Below, in pieces: positions 1 through 7,289 of a stretch of 21,721 nucleotides of DNA. The stretch lies in the NCBI GenBank assembly GCA_964548585.1, contig CAZJRS010000063.1, positions 1 to 21,721 of the forward strand, read 5' to 3'. Within the stretch, counting starts at the first letter, position 1. Each line of letters begins with the position of its first letter. The notes below the pieces were generated by a model, which was not told the DNA's origin, did not search any database, and worked only from the letters and a program-made list of their open reading frames with translations. A program made the position numbers and the translations under genes. Source of the stretch: Methanocella_A sp964548585. GTDB taxonomy: Archaea; Halobacteriota; Methanocellia; Methanocellales; Methanocellaceae.

Positions 1-2
1 GC

Positions 3-1340
3 ATCCAGTGGAGCGTCGTACTGCCCAGCATTGCCCTGATGACCGCACTATTCTACCTGCTATACTCACTGGGATGCAGATTTACAGGCAGAAAAGCCGG
101 CGGCCTGATCACCGTCGCACTGGTCGCCTTCAGCGGCGGGCTGGAATTCATCCAGGCAATCCAGGAATGGATCACGTCAGGCGAGTCGATCACCACGTTC
201 CTGTTAAGCCACTACCTGAACTACACGGTCGTCTTCGAACTGAACTACGTATTCACCAACTTCACCGACATCATCATGGCCCAGCGGGCAGCTCTCCTCG
301 GATTCGCCGCCGGAGCACTGATCATCCTGGTCTGCTATACATTGTACATTCAGCGGGAATACGACGCTAAAATGGCGAAAAAAACCCTCCTGGCCATCGG
401 GGTGCTCACCGGATTGCTGCCCCTGGTTCACACGTATACGTATGCCTGCATCATGATCTCGATGCTGGTGCTGTTTATCCTGTACAAAGAAAAACACATG
501 TACCACTTTTTCGTACCAGCCCTAATCCTGGGAGCACCCCAGGCACTATACATCGCAGGACACGGGTCCCAATCGCTCATCCGGCTGCAATTCGGATGGA
601 TGGCCGGGGACTGGTTAAACATACCGGGCTTCTGGATTATGAATATGGGCCTTGAGCTATTCCTGCTAATCGGAGGCTTGTACCTCACTGGAAAGAAAAA
701 AGCAAAATTTTACATTCCCTATCTGGCCATATTCATCGTTGCTAACCTCATCGTCTTCCAGACCTGGGACTACGATAACCACAAGTTCTTCAGCTTCTGG
801 CTGATGCCATCAGCATTATTTATGGCAACTGCACTGTTGTTCATATACGACCTCCGCATATTCGGTAAACCGCTCTTCGCCGTGGTGTTCACCATGACCA
901 TCCTTACCGGCGCACTGGTAGCCTTTTTCATCGTATCGCAAACCTATGTGGAGTTCACCAAAAACGAGATAGAGGTGGCCGACTGGGTCGTTAAAAATAC
1001 GCCTGCCGACGCAGTATTCTTAACGGGTGATTCGCCCACACACCCGGTCATCGCGCTGGCCGGAAGACAATCGTACCTCGGCTACTTCCCCTGGATGTAT
1101 ACCCACGGCATCAATACAGATGATCGAGTCCAGGTTGTGAAGAACATCTATAATGCAAATGATAAGGATACGATGGTCCGGCTCATGAAAGAAGAGAACA
1201 TTAGTTACATCAGCCTCGGTCCCCAGGAGTTTAATTCGGACACTTACCAGGTTAATCGATCATTATTCAATGAGATGGAGCCTGTTTTTAACTGGAACGC
1301 TCCTGATGGGGAAAATTACAGGATTTATAGAGTTACCTGA
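3..1340 (+). CDS. Multi-span membrane protein, 5'-truncated, GT-C-like
   Basis: The frame is open to the left edge, so the true start lies outside the window; the first internal ATG is at 39. About 445 residues are visible. The first ~300 are a series of hydrophobic spans joined by short loops. After the last span a soluble tail begins near the Glu-Val-Ala-Asp-Trp-Val segment and carries an NTP..AVFLTGD..HP..ALAGR..YLGY pattern. This arrangement of many spans plus a short C-terminal domain that reads 'residues must leave before the next step' is common in archaeal GT-C-like or uncharacterised polytopic proteins that handle lipid-linked sugars. No catalytic residue can be assigned because the N-terminal part, where the GT-C acidic motif would sit, is missing. 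Function is therefore only a family-level guess. It ends 192 nt before fprA with no clear terminator. Confidence 0.7.
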   Translation: MQWSVVLPSIALMTALFYLLYSLGCRFTGRKAGGLITVALVAFSGGLEFIQAIQEWITSGESITTFLLSHYLNYTVVFELNYVFTNFTDIIMAQRAALLGFAAGALIILVCYTLYIQREYDAKMAKKTLLAIGVLTGLLPLVHTYTYACIMISMLVLFILYKEKHMYHFFVPALILGAPQALYIAGHGSQSLIRLQFGWMAGDWLNIPGFWIMNMGLELFLLIGGLYLTGKKKAKFYIPYLAIFIVANLIVFQTWDYDNHKFFSFWLMPSALFMATALLFIYDLRIFGKPLFAVVFTMTILTGALVAFFIVSQTYVEFTKNEIEVADWVVKNTPADAVFLTGDSPTHPVIALAGRQSYLGYFPWMYTHGINTDDRVQVVKNIYNANDKDTMVRLMKEENISYISLGPQEFNSDTYQVNRSLFNEMEPVFNWNAPDGENYRIYRVT

Positions 1341-1451
1341 CAAGGTCATAACGTCAGCTTCGTTTCTTCTTATCATCGTTCACTGCCATTTAGTGCCCAC
1401 CCCTTAAACCGTTTATTCGACATCAGCTGATCTGGCTCCCCGACCGTAATG

Positions 1452-1500
1452 TTAAAATAGTATTGTTCGCTAACAATAGAACGTTCGTTGTAATACGAAC
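1452..1500 (+). promoter_or_regulatory. fprA promoter with two tandem palindromes
   Basis: A TATA-like TTAAAATA lies at 1452-1459, predicting a transcript start near 1481. Palindrome 1 is TATTGTT-CGCT-AACAATA (1461-1478), between TATA box and predicted start. Palindrome 2 is GTTCGT-TGTAAT-ACGAAC (1483-1500), just downstream of it. Both contain GTTCG at an 18-base offset (1465 and 1483), close to two helical turns. The placement would let a bound repressor block TBP/TFB or polymerase. The Shine-Dalgarno GGAGGA is at 1520-1525, 7 nt before the ATG. The regulator is unknown. Confidence 0.65.
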
Positions 1501-1532
1501 ATTAAAGCGATATTTCCACGGAGGAAAAGAAG

Positions 1533-2750
1533 ATGAAAGCAGTTGAAATCACCAATGGCGTATACTGGGTCGGAGCGATCGACTGGAACCTGAGGGACTA
1601 CCATGGCTATACCCTGCCCGGCACGACCTATAACGCTTACCTGATCGTCGGAGAAAAAATTGCCTTGATAGACAATACTTACCCGGGACACGAGAAGCAG
1701 ATGATGGAACGCATCAAGTCGATTGTGGATCCGGCTAAGATTGACTTCATTATTATGAACCACGTCGAGAAGGACCACTCGGGCGCACTGCCCATGCTGG
1801 CAAAGATGCTGCCGAATGCCCCGATCTACTGTACAGAAAACGCAGTAAAAGGTTTCGGGAAGCACTACGATACCAACGGCTGGAACTTCAAGACTGTGAA
1901 AAGCCTGGACACCCTCAGCCTCGGCAATAACAAAACACTCGTTTTCGTAGAGGCCCCGATGCTGCACTGGCCTGACAGCATGTTTACATACCTCGCGGAA
2001 GAGAAGATTCTGTTCCCCAACGATGCCTTCGGCCAGCACATCGCCTGCTCGGAACGGTTCGATGACCAGCTCGGAAAAGAAGAGTCGCTAAAACACGCTC
2101 AGAAGTTCTTCGCTAACCTCATAGTACCACTGGCACCGAGGGTTATTAAAAAGCTAGAGGAAGTTAACAGCCTCAAAGTCGAGATCAACATGATCGCCCC
2201 CAGCCACGGTGTCATATGGAGATCATATGTTGGCGACTTAGTTGGATCTTACGTAAGCTGGTGTATGGGCAACTCCAAGGACAAAGTCACTATCGTCTAT
2301 GACACCATGCATGGCTCTACGGACATCATGGCCAAGATGCTGGCCGAAGGCATCATGGCCGAAGGCGTTGAAGTCAAGGTCCACATGCTCAAGGATGGCA
2401 AGCACGAAGGCACCCACCGCAGCAACGTAGTGACAGATGTGCTCGACTCCAAAGCCCTGCTGGTGGGCTCACCCACATTGCAGAACCAGATGTACCCCAC
2501 AGTCGCAGACTTCCTCTGCTACCTGAAGGGAGTAGAGCCAGGCAAGCTTGCCAAGAAAAAGATCGGCATGGCCTTCGGCTCCCACGGCGGCCACGGCGGC
2601 ACTATCAAGCTCATCAATCAGGACCTGAAGGCGGCTGGCATTGAAGTGATCAATGACGGGTACGAAGTCTACTATAAGCCAGACGAGGCCGAGCAGAAGA
2701 AGTGCTTTGAGATGGGCAGAGAAATCGGCCGCCGTGTCAAAGCGATGTGA
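1533..2750 (+). CDS. fprA: F420H2 oxidase, A-type flavoprotein FprA
   Basis: FprA uses reduced coenzyme F420 to reduce O2 to water in the cytoplasm and so protects methanogens from oxygen. The 405 residues fit the family length. The N-terminal two thirds is a metallo-beta-lactamase-like di-iron domain with the full ligand set: H77-x-E79-x-D81-H82 in the NHVEKDHSG segment, then H145, D164 (FPNDAFG) and H225 (APSHG). From about residue 253 a flavodoxin domain begins (IVYDTMHGSTDIMA, FMN phosphate loop) and runs to the end, with the GSHGGHGG loop near 350. The ATG at 1533 is supported by GGAGGA 7 nt upstream. Family members can also act as NO reductases; the intact motifs do not separate the two roles. 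It has its own promoter with twin palindromes, suggesting induction by a stress signal. It appears monocistronic. Confidence 0.95.
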   Translation: MKAVEITNGVYWVGAIDWNLRDYHGYTLPGTTYNAYLIVGEKIALIDNTYPGHEKQMMERIKSIVDPAKIDFIIMNHVEKDHSGALPMLAKMLPNAPIYCTENAVKGFGKHYDTNGWNFKTVKSLDTLSLGNNKTLVFVEAPMLHWPDSMFTYLAEEKILFPNDAFGQHIACSERFDDQLGKEESLKHAQKFFANLIVPLAPRVIKKLEEVNSLKVEINMIAPSHGVIWRSYVGDLVGSYVSWCMGNSKDKVTIVYDTMHGSTDIMAKMLAEGIMAEGVEVKVHMLKDGKHEGTHRSNVVTDVLDSKALLVGSPTLQNQMYPTVADFLCYLKGVEPGKLAKKKIGMAFGSHGGHGGTIKLINQDLKAAGIEVINDGYEVYYKPDEAEQKKCFEMGREIGRRVKAM

Positions 2751-2967
2751 GCCTGATGGCTCACATAATAGCACCAAAAGATGAGTAGGTAGTAAATAAA
2801 ACTCCCACCCGTAATGGGTTTCAACTCCGCTGCAGACACGATGAGAATCGAAGGTTAGCTGATCGGTTCGGAAGAATATCGTGTTTGCAGTTCACGTTTT
2901 ATTTTGCATGTGTTGAACGTAAATCTTAAATACCATAAATGACTTGTATGTGTCGCACAACAGATAA
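2751..2967. other. Intergenic stretch between fprA and tRNA-Glu
   Basis: This 217-base stretch has no convincing reading frame. It contains a short ACCC/GGGT inverted repeat shortly after the fprA stop, which may help end the transcript but has no clear T-run. The tRNA promoter lies at its right end. Confidence 0.5.
2925..2932 (+). promoter_or_regulatory. TATA box of tRNA-Glu
   Basis: CTTAAATA sits about 40 nt before the mature tRNA 5' end, predicting a transcript start around 2955 and a short 5' leader removed by RNase P. The fit is by spacing and composition only. Confidence 0.5.
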
Positions 2968-3042
2968 GCTCCGATAGTGTAGACCGGCCAATCATGACGG
3001 ACTCTCACTCCGTCGACTGGGGTTCAAATCCCCATCGGAGCA
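2968..3042 (+). tRNA. tRNA-Glu, anticodon CTC
   Basis: The 75-nt cloverleaf folds by eye. The acceptor stem is GCTCCGA with TCGGAGC, discriminator A at 3042. The anticodon stem is ACGGA/TCCGT around the loop CTCTCAC, giving anticodon CTC (Glu codon GAG). The T stem is TGGGG/CCCCA around TTCAAAT. The D stem is weak, as often seen in tRNA-Glu. The CCA end is not encoded. There is no intron. A run of T at 3049-3055 follows and is the likely termination signal. Confidence 0.95.
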
Positions 3043-3047
3043 CTCAG

Positions 3048-3060
3048 ATTTTTTTAAGTT
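3048..3060 (+). terminator. T-tract terminator after tRNA-Glu
   Basis: An oligo-T run with no hairpin other than the tRNA starts 6 nt after the tRNA end. Archaeal RNA polymerase terminates at such T-tracts. Confidence 0.55.
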
Positions 3061-3126
3061 TTTAAGATCATCTTATAGCTGTATTTCCAGATATATCCGG
3101 AACTTTTCAATACGGGCAAAAGTCAG

Positions 3127-3159
3127 CTTTTACTCTGTAAAAGTGACAAAAGATATATC
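3127..3159 (+). promoter_or_regulatory. Palindrome and TATA box before the efflux gene
   Basis: CTTTTAC-TCT-GTAAAAG (3127-3143) is a perfect 7-base inverted repeat. A TATA-like GATATATC follows at 3152-3159, about 70 nt before the start codon. A palindrome placed just upstream of the core promoter could be an operator or activator site; the bound protein is not known. Confidence 0.5.
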
Positions 3160-3227
3160 AATGGCCTTCAACCTGATTCTAAGTATCCGTTAAGCTAAAA
3201 ACGAGAGAATAACAGGATGGGTGTTTC

Positions 3228-4649
3228 ATGATGAAATCGATGAACTATAAACAGATTGTACTAATCATCGCCTGTTTGACAGCCTTTACGACGCCCTTCC
3301 TGTCAACCTCGGTCAACATCGCGTTACCGACCATCAATGCCGAGTTCGCGGTCCCGGACCAGGCGCTGCTGAACTGGCTGGTTACCAGCTACCTGCTCGT
3401 GTCGGCCATCTTCGTAGTTCCCTTTGGCCGTGTCGCTGAACGGTATGGCTTGAAAAAGGTCTTCGTTACCGGCTTGTTCATCCTCGTCGTTTCTTCATTT
3501 CTCTGTGCCCTCTCTAACTCGATATTTATGTTAATCGCATTCCGAGCGATCGAGGGCATTGGCGCTGCCATGATCTTCGGTACGTCCATGGCACTCCTGA
3601 CTTCTGTGTACCCGCAGAAGGAGCGGGGCAAGGTGCTGGGCATCTACATGGCTGTCACGTACGGGGGGCTGTCGCTGGGCCCGTCGCTGGGCGGCTTCAT
3701 CATCCATTTCAGCAGCTGGCGGTTCATCTACGCCGGTATCGCGGTGTATGCCCTGGCAGTAGCCATACTTGCCGCCCTGAAGATCGCCGACGAGAACCCT
3801 GTGGCGGAGAAGGGGCTGTTCGACCTGTCCGGAACCATTCTATATGGGGCAGTACTTGTCTCGCTCATATTTGGCCTGTCCAACCTGCAGGAAACGTTCG
3901 GCATAGCACTCTTCGGACTTAGTTTAATCCTGTTGGCCGTCTTCTTCTGGTGGGAGCTGCGGCAGACCAACCCGGTGCTTAAGATCAGCGTATTCCGGAA
4001 GAACCCTGTATTTTTGTTCTCCAACCTGGCCGCATTGATCAACTACTGTGCGATCGGCGCCCTTCCATTCATGTTAAGCCTCTACCTGCAGAAGATCTAC
4101 GGGCTAGATGCGCTGACGACCGGCCTCATCATGATCGTCCAGACCCTGCTGATGGTGGTGTTTTCGCCCGTGGCCGGCAAGCTATCCGACCGGCTTGAGC
4201 CTCGCATGGTCGCTTCGGCCGGTATGGCCACCTGCGCCATCGGCCTGCTGCTCTTCGCCACATTATCACAGGGAACACCCTTGTGGCTGGTAGTCATTAG
4301 CTTGATCTTCATGGGCATTGGGGCCGCATTCTTCTCGTCACCCAACACCAACGCGATCATGAGCTCCGTGGGGAAGCCGGACTACGCCGTAGCTTCGAGC
4401 ATGGTGAGCACGATGCGAATGATCGGAGGGATTCTGGGTCTGGGCATCGCCAACCTGATCTTCACGTACTATATGGGTCACACGGAAATCCCCGAGACAG
4501 GCCCATATAACCTGCTCATGACGAGTATCACAGTAGCGTTCGCGGTCATGGCGGGACTCTGCATCCTGGGCGTCGGCCTCTCGTTAGCCAGAGGCAACAT
4601 GCACAAAGATACGGCTACGCCGATCGCGCAGCTGATCAAGAAGCCATAA
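3228..4649 (+). CDS. MFS efflux transporter, 14-span DHA2 (EmrB/QacA) type
   Basis: The 473-residue, almost wholly hydrophobic protein matches the length of the 14-span drug:H+ antiporters of the major facilitator superfamily, which pump lipophilic compounds out across the cytoplasmic membrane. Motif A is seen at residues 65-80 (PFGRVAERYGLKKVF). The antiporter motif C is at about 145-157 (GGLSLGPSLGGF). The helix-1 D1 motif is present as LSTSVNIALP, but the acidic residue usual at its start is Ser26. The start ATG at 3228 is followed directly by other possible Met codons; a GGATGGGTG stretch upstream provides a Shine-Dalgarno site. It stands alone behind its own promoter and a palindrome, as expected for an efflux gene under local control. 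The substrate cannot be told from sequence. Confidence 0.9.
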   Translation: MMKSMNYKQIVLIIACLTAFTTPFLSTSVNIALPTINAEFAVPDQALLNWLVTSYLLVSAIFVVPFGRVAERYGLKKVFVTGLFILVVSSFLCALSNSIFMLIAFRAIEGIGAAMIFGTSMALLTSVYPQKERGKVLGIYMAVTYGGLSLGPSLGGFIIHFSSWRFIYAGIAVYALAVAILAALKIADENPVAEKGLFDLSGTILYGAVLVSLIFGLSNLQETFGIALFGLSLILLAVFFWWELRQTNPVLKISVFRKNPVFLFSNLAALINYCAIGALPFMLSLYLQKIYGLDALTTGLIMIVQTLLMVVFSPVAGKLSDRLEPRMVASAGMATCAIGLLLFATLSQGTPLWLVVISLIFMGIGAAFFSSPNTNAIMSSVGKPDYAVASSMVSTMRMIGGILGLGIANLIFTYYMGHTEIPETGPYNLLMTSITVAFAVMAGLCILGVGLSLARGNMHKDTATPIAQLIKKP

Positions 4650-4734
4650 CGATAAGTAATAAAACTAATACATTATTCTGATGTTCATGAAAAAACATGA
4701 AAATGCCACATACTAACTCCAGGGGTTTGAGATC

Positions 4735-5160
4735 TTGCTAAAAGTGAAAACGGAAGTCAAACCAAGTAAGATTGCAGGTAACGGTTTGTTTTTATCCGAG
4801 TTTATCCGAGAAAGTACGGTCGTATGGGAATATGATCCGCCGGTCGATAAGATCTGGGAAAGCGATGAACTCCAGAGACTTGGGGTAGCAGAGCTACAAA
4901 AATTATTGTTTCACGCTTACCTGAACAAGGTTACCGGTCAGGTGGTATATTGCGGAGACGGAGCATCATATATCAACCATTCGGAAAATCCGAACCTGCT
5001 GGTCATCGAGAACGGAAAGCCCGAAGGGGCGTGTATCGCTGCCCGGGACATGTATCCAGGGGAAGAGCTGACCTGTGACTATTATGATTTCGACGGAGTA
5101 GCAGACTGGAAGCTGGGAAAATGCGCAGAGTTAAAATTGGAACATATAGTTCACCAATGA
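4735..5160 (+). CDS. SET-domain protein, likely lysine methyltransferase
   Basis: The 141-residue protein is a compact, stand-alone SET domain. The opening strand motif is KIAGNGLFLSE (residues 12-22). The S-adenosylmethionine-binding motif is YINHSENPN (79-87), and the closing motif is GEELTCDYYDF (109-119) with Tyr116 in the catalytic position. SET proteins transfer methyl groups to lysine side chains. A related archaeal case is the Methanosarcina mazei SET protein reported to methylate the chromatin protein MC1-alpha; the same role here is inference. No in-frame ATG fits; the TTG at 4735 is chosen because AGGGGT (4721-4726) lies 8 nt upstream. It lacks pre- and post-SET domains. It converges with the small gene at 5228-5461, with 67 nt between them. 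Confidence 0.85.
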   Translation: MLKVKTEVKPSKIAGNGLFLSEFIRESTVVWEYDPPVDKIWESDELQRLGVAELQKLLFHAYLNKVTGQVVYCGDGASYINHSENPNLLVIENGKPEGACIAARDMYPGEELTCDYYDFDGVADWKLGKCAELKLEHIVHQ

Positions 5161-5227
5161 CGGATTAAGAAGGCTACTTAAGCTTCACGAACGTTGTGCC
5201 CCAATCCTCTGATACCTTAAAAAGGAT

Positions 5228-5461
5228 TTACTCAACAGGTTCGATTTCCGAGATGAACCGCTCCTCACAACGACCGTACTTGTAAAGTACACTTTTAGGA
5301 GAGACATCACTTAATACTGCGTTAACCTGGGTTCTTGCTTCCCGCTTATCTTTAGCGAAAATAGTGAACACTTCGACAAACGGATCTCTGTTGAGCTTGT
5401 TGCCCCTGATCCGTACTTTATATTCTTGTAATTTTATTTCTTCTGTTTTAAGTTCTTCCAT
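5228..5461 (-). CDS. Small conserved-looking protein of unknown function
   Basis: This 77-residue protein is not recognised. It is charged and soluble, with a Lys/Glu-rich N-terminus, a YKVRIRGN strand, an RDPFVEVFTIFA segment and a single Cys (GRCEERF) near the end. The alternation suggests a small alpha/beta fold. It lies 73 nt downstream of rps17E on the same strand and may be co-transcribed. Two ATG codons two codons apart are possible; the second, at 5461, is preferred because AGGATG sits at proper Shine-Dalgarno distance, whereas the first (5467) directly abuts the AGG. Codon use resembles neighbouring genes, which supports it being real. Confidence 0.65.
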   Translation of the reverse strand: MEELKTEEIKLQEYKVRIRGNKLNRDPFVEVFTIFAKDKREARTQVNAVLSDVSPKSVLYKYGRCEERFISEIEPVE

Positions 5462-5534
5462 GAGCATCCTGTGATTACGTTTTTATTTTGAGAATTAGGC
5501 GATGGGATTTAATACCACCACCTGCCCTCTGTCG

Positions 5535-5735
5535 TTAATACCTTTTTCTTCCCTTAGACGTGACTCTGGTCGTCACGTATCCGGCAATGTGGTTCCTGAC
5601 ATTTTTCGTCGAGATTTTTGTGAGCCTTGTAACGGTAAGTTTATTCTCGTTGAAGTCGGTGCTGAACTCGTTCGGGTACAGCCTCAACAGCGTGTCCGCG
5701 GTACTCTTGATATATGTCTGCCTGATATTTCCCAT
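5535..5735 (-). CDS. rps17e: 30S ribosomal protein S17e
   Basis: The 66-residue protein begins MGNIRQTYIK and contains TDFNENK, KNVRNHIAGYVTTR and a basic tail. These are the marks of archaeal S17e, a small-subunit protein present in Archaea and Eukarya but not Bacteria. The frame stays open 16 codons further upstream, but the internal ATG at 5735 is right: it has AGGAGTG 7 nt before it and the family starts at this MGNI. The gene sits alone and not in a large ribosomal operon; the small unknown gene follows it. It is a firm marker that the DNA is archaeal. Confidence 0.93.
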   Translation of the reverse strand: MGNIRQTYIKSTADTLLRLYPNEFSTDFNENKLTVTRLTKISTKNVRNHIAGYVTTRVTSKGRKRY

Positions 5736-5993
5736 TTTAATCACTCCTGTATATGACGACCTGACCATTTTGCACAGGCACACTGATCACATACTTACAT
5801 GTCGCTTACTTAATATCTCAAATACCCGTTAAACTGAAAAACTGTATGAGGAAATTAATCAGCTTCATATAAAACTATAACAAGCATAGTATGACGTGTA
5901 ACTATAAGATAGTATGCATATGTGCTTGCTTATTGCACTTGACGGATTTGGATCTAATATAGCTGGATAGTGATTTGTGGTTGTTTTTGCTTC
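5736..5993. other. AT-rich intergenic stretch
   Basis: This stretch holds the minus-strand promoter region of rps17E, with AT-rich TATA-like sequence around 5805-5822, and about 170 further AT-rich bases with no convincing reading frame. It ends abruptly where the GC-rich element begins. Confidence 0.45.
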
Positions 5994-6440
5994 TCTTCGC
6001 GGGTCGACGCCCGTGCCGGCTTTACTGCACGTGCTGCTCCGGGTTTTTCCGGTGCTCCGATGTCGGGGCCGGTGGGGAGGGTGCCAAGCCCTTCGGCCCG
6101 ATGATCGCACCCTCGCAATGCAAGTCCGGCAGGCGCTTCGCAGCCGCCGACCTTACATTGCTTCGCAAGCCCTAAGCGACGCTGCCTTCGGCCGGCGCCC
6201 ATTGCCCCGCCATCTACGCACCCCACGCACAGCTGAAGCGTGCATGGGGCCAAAGGCCAGAAAAACCCTACGCCAACCGCATTACCCCCCTGGTTTCAAG
6301 GCTACAGGGGGTTTCGTGGTCGCCGGAGATTTTCAGGGCTTGTCCCGCCTCAGCGGGATGCGGAGGCGGCCGGGCAATGAACGCCTACCACGCAGGAGGC
6401 TGCCTCAGCAGCCGTCGACCAGCGTGAAAAAACACTAAAA
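5994..6440. repeat. GC-rich, multi-hairpin repeat element, apparently non-coding
   Basis: Composition changes sharply from AT-rich flanks to strongly GC-rich sequence. It is packed with inverted repeats: CGGG/CCCG (6000-6013); GC-T-CCGG around GTTTTT (6036-6055); GAGGGTGC with GCACCCTC (6077-6084/6107-6114) enclosing GCC-CTTC-GGC; CCCCCTG with CAGGGGG (6286-6292/6305-6311); CCCGC-CTCA-GCGGG (6344-6357); GGCTGC-CTCA-GCAGCC (6398-6413). The ends carry an 8-base inverted repeat, GGTCGACG (6002-6009) and CGTCGACC (6413-6420). Many TTCG loops recur. A 58-base part recurs at 21664-21721. A reading frame across it gives Arg/Pro-rich protein with no motif and is judged spurious. It may be a MITE-like element or a structured RNA; the sequence does not decide. 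Confidence 0.75.
6310..6367 (+). repeat. 58-base repeat module, copy 1
   Basis: This aligns without gaps to 21664-21721 with 54 of 58 bases the same by hand count. Differences are at 6312, 6317, 6329 and 6349. The left boundary is real: upstream of it the two copies are unrelated (GC-rich here, AT-rich at the other copy). It includes the CCCGC-CTCA-GCGGG hairpin. Confidence 0.85.
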
Positions 6441-6573
6441 CCCATTAATCCATCACGATTTGTTTATTATGCCACTAAGTCCCGAAAAGTCAGGATATAT
6501 AGTTGATGGCTTCCCAGTTTCTTGTCAATATCATCCAGAAAGGTATTATCTGAATATCACGAATGCTATTATT

Positions 6574-6954
6574 ATGGTTAGTAAACCATGGATTGTCAAC
6601 TGGGACTTCGATAAGGTAAGTACCTGCTTCAACTGCAAGAAAGAGATTTCACAGCAGATCAAGATTACGCCGAACGACTCGATAGTCACTTGTACGAATT
6701 GTGGCGCTGAGAGACACTACATCATCAGATCATTCTCCGTTGCCGATGAAAAGCCCGATTTCGATGTTGCCGGCGTAAAGAGAAAATACGATATATGGAA
6801 ATTCAACAAACAGGCATTGTGCTCGAACTGCATGAAAGAAACTGACCAGGAGATCACTATTGACGAGCATTTGGGCGCCGTTGTATGTCCGGCTTGCCTG
6901 TTCACCAGGATCTACCGGTTCAGTGTGTTTTCGAAGCCTGAGATAAAACCGTAA
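6574..6954 (+). CDS. Protein with two zinc ribbons, unknown function
   Basis: The protein carries four CxxC knuckles: CFNC, CTNC, CSNC and CPAC. They pair into two zinc ribbons of about 20-25 residue spacing, joined by a charged linker; each ribbon is followed by an aromatic/basic strand (RHYIIRSF, RIYRFSVF), which looks like an internal duplication. Such ribbons bind nucleic acid or protein. The ATG at 6574 (MVSKPWIVNWDFD) is preferred since codon use changes there; upstream in-frame starts at 6460 (TTG) and 6469 (ATG) would add 38 or 35 residues of AT-rich, low-quality sequence. No good Shine-Dalgarno is seen at any of them. It follows the GC-rich element directly, and a GATATATAG at 6492-6500 may be its TATA box. 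Confidence 0.7.
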   Translation: MVSKPWIVNWDFDKVSTCFNCKKEISQQIKITPNDSIVTCTNCGAERHYIIRSFSVADEKPDFDVAGVKRKYDIWKFNKQALCSNCMKETDQEITIDEHLGAVVCPACLFTRIYRFSVFSKPEIKP

Positions 6955-7289
6955 ACTCGCACATTCGCGCATATCAGATCCATGGATCCGCTTGGCCCGT
7001 CTGCCACCCGGATTATCCGCCAGTCTAACTCGGAAGCCCGACTTTTTATCTTAGTATCAGCGCAACGGAAAGCCTGATATACTTAAATAATCTTTATAAC
7101 AGCAGATAAGTACAAATCAAATCGCTCTTCTTAAATTTAATAGCGGCTTTTTAGCAGATCTCTAATGAGCCTCAAAAGATTTTCGCAGACGGGTTTTGGC
7201 TTATAAAAGCAGGATTTCCGTAGTAAGATTGACATGATGTTAACATCCGGCCATCCCGCTTTGCTTATCAACCAGGATTGATTAATAAT
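6955..7289 (+). promoter_or_regulatory. Promoter region and possible long leader of the DEAD-box gene
   Basis: This 335-base gap has no gene. Three TATA-like sites point to the helicase: CTTAAATAAT (7082-7091), CTTAAATTT (7130-7138) and TTATAAAAG (7201-7209). The last is the best match and predicts a leader of about 60 nt; the first would give about 180 nt. Long leaders are known for cold-induced archaeal and bacterial DEAD-box genes. Which site is used cannot be told here. Confidence 0.5.

Noticed and set aside
1470..2039. A 189-codon minus-strand frame across the start of fprA
   Set aside because: It is the shadow of fprA and covers its promoter. No motif or ribosome-binding site.
2840..2890. 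A possible C/D box small RNA (ATGA and CTGA boxes)
   Set aside because: Only a partial C box and one CTGA are seen; no second box pair at the needed spacing.
6310..6370. CRISPR array
   Set aside because: Only one copy of the module is present at this place; there are no regularly spaced repeats anywhere in the window and no cas genes.
5977..6438. A 153-codon open frame across the GC-rich element
   Set aside because: It is Arg/Pro/Ala-rich, has no ribosome-binding site or motif, and exists because GC-rich sequence lacks stop codons. Several other frames are open in the same stretch.
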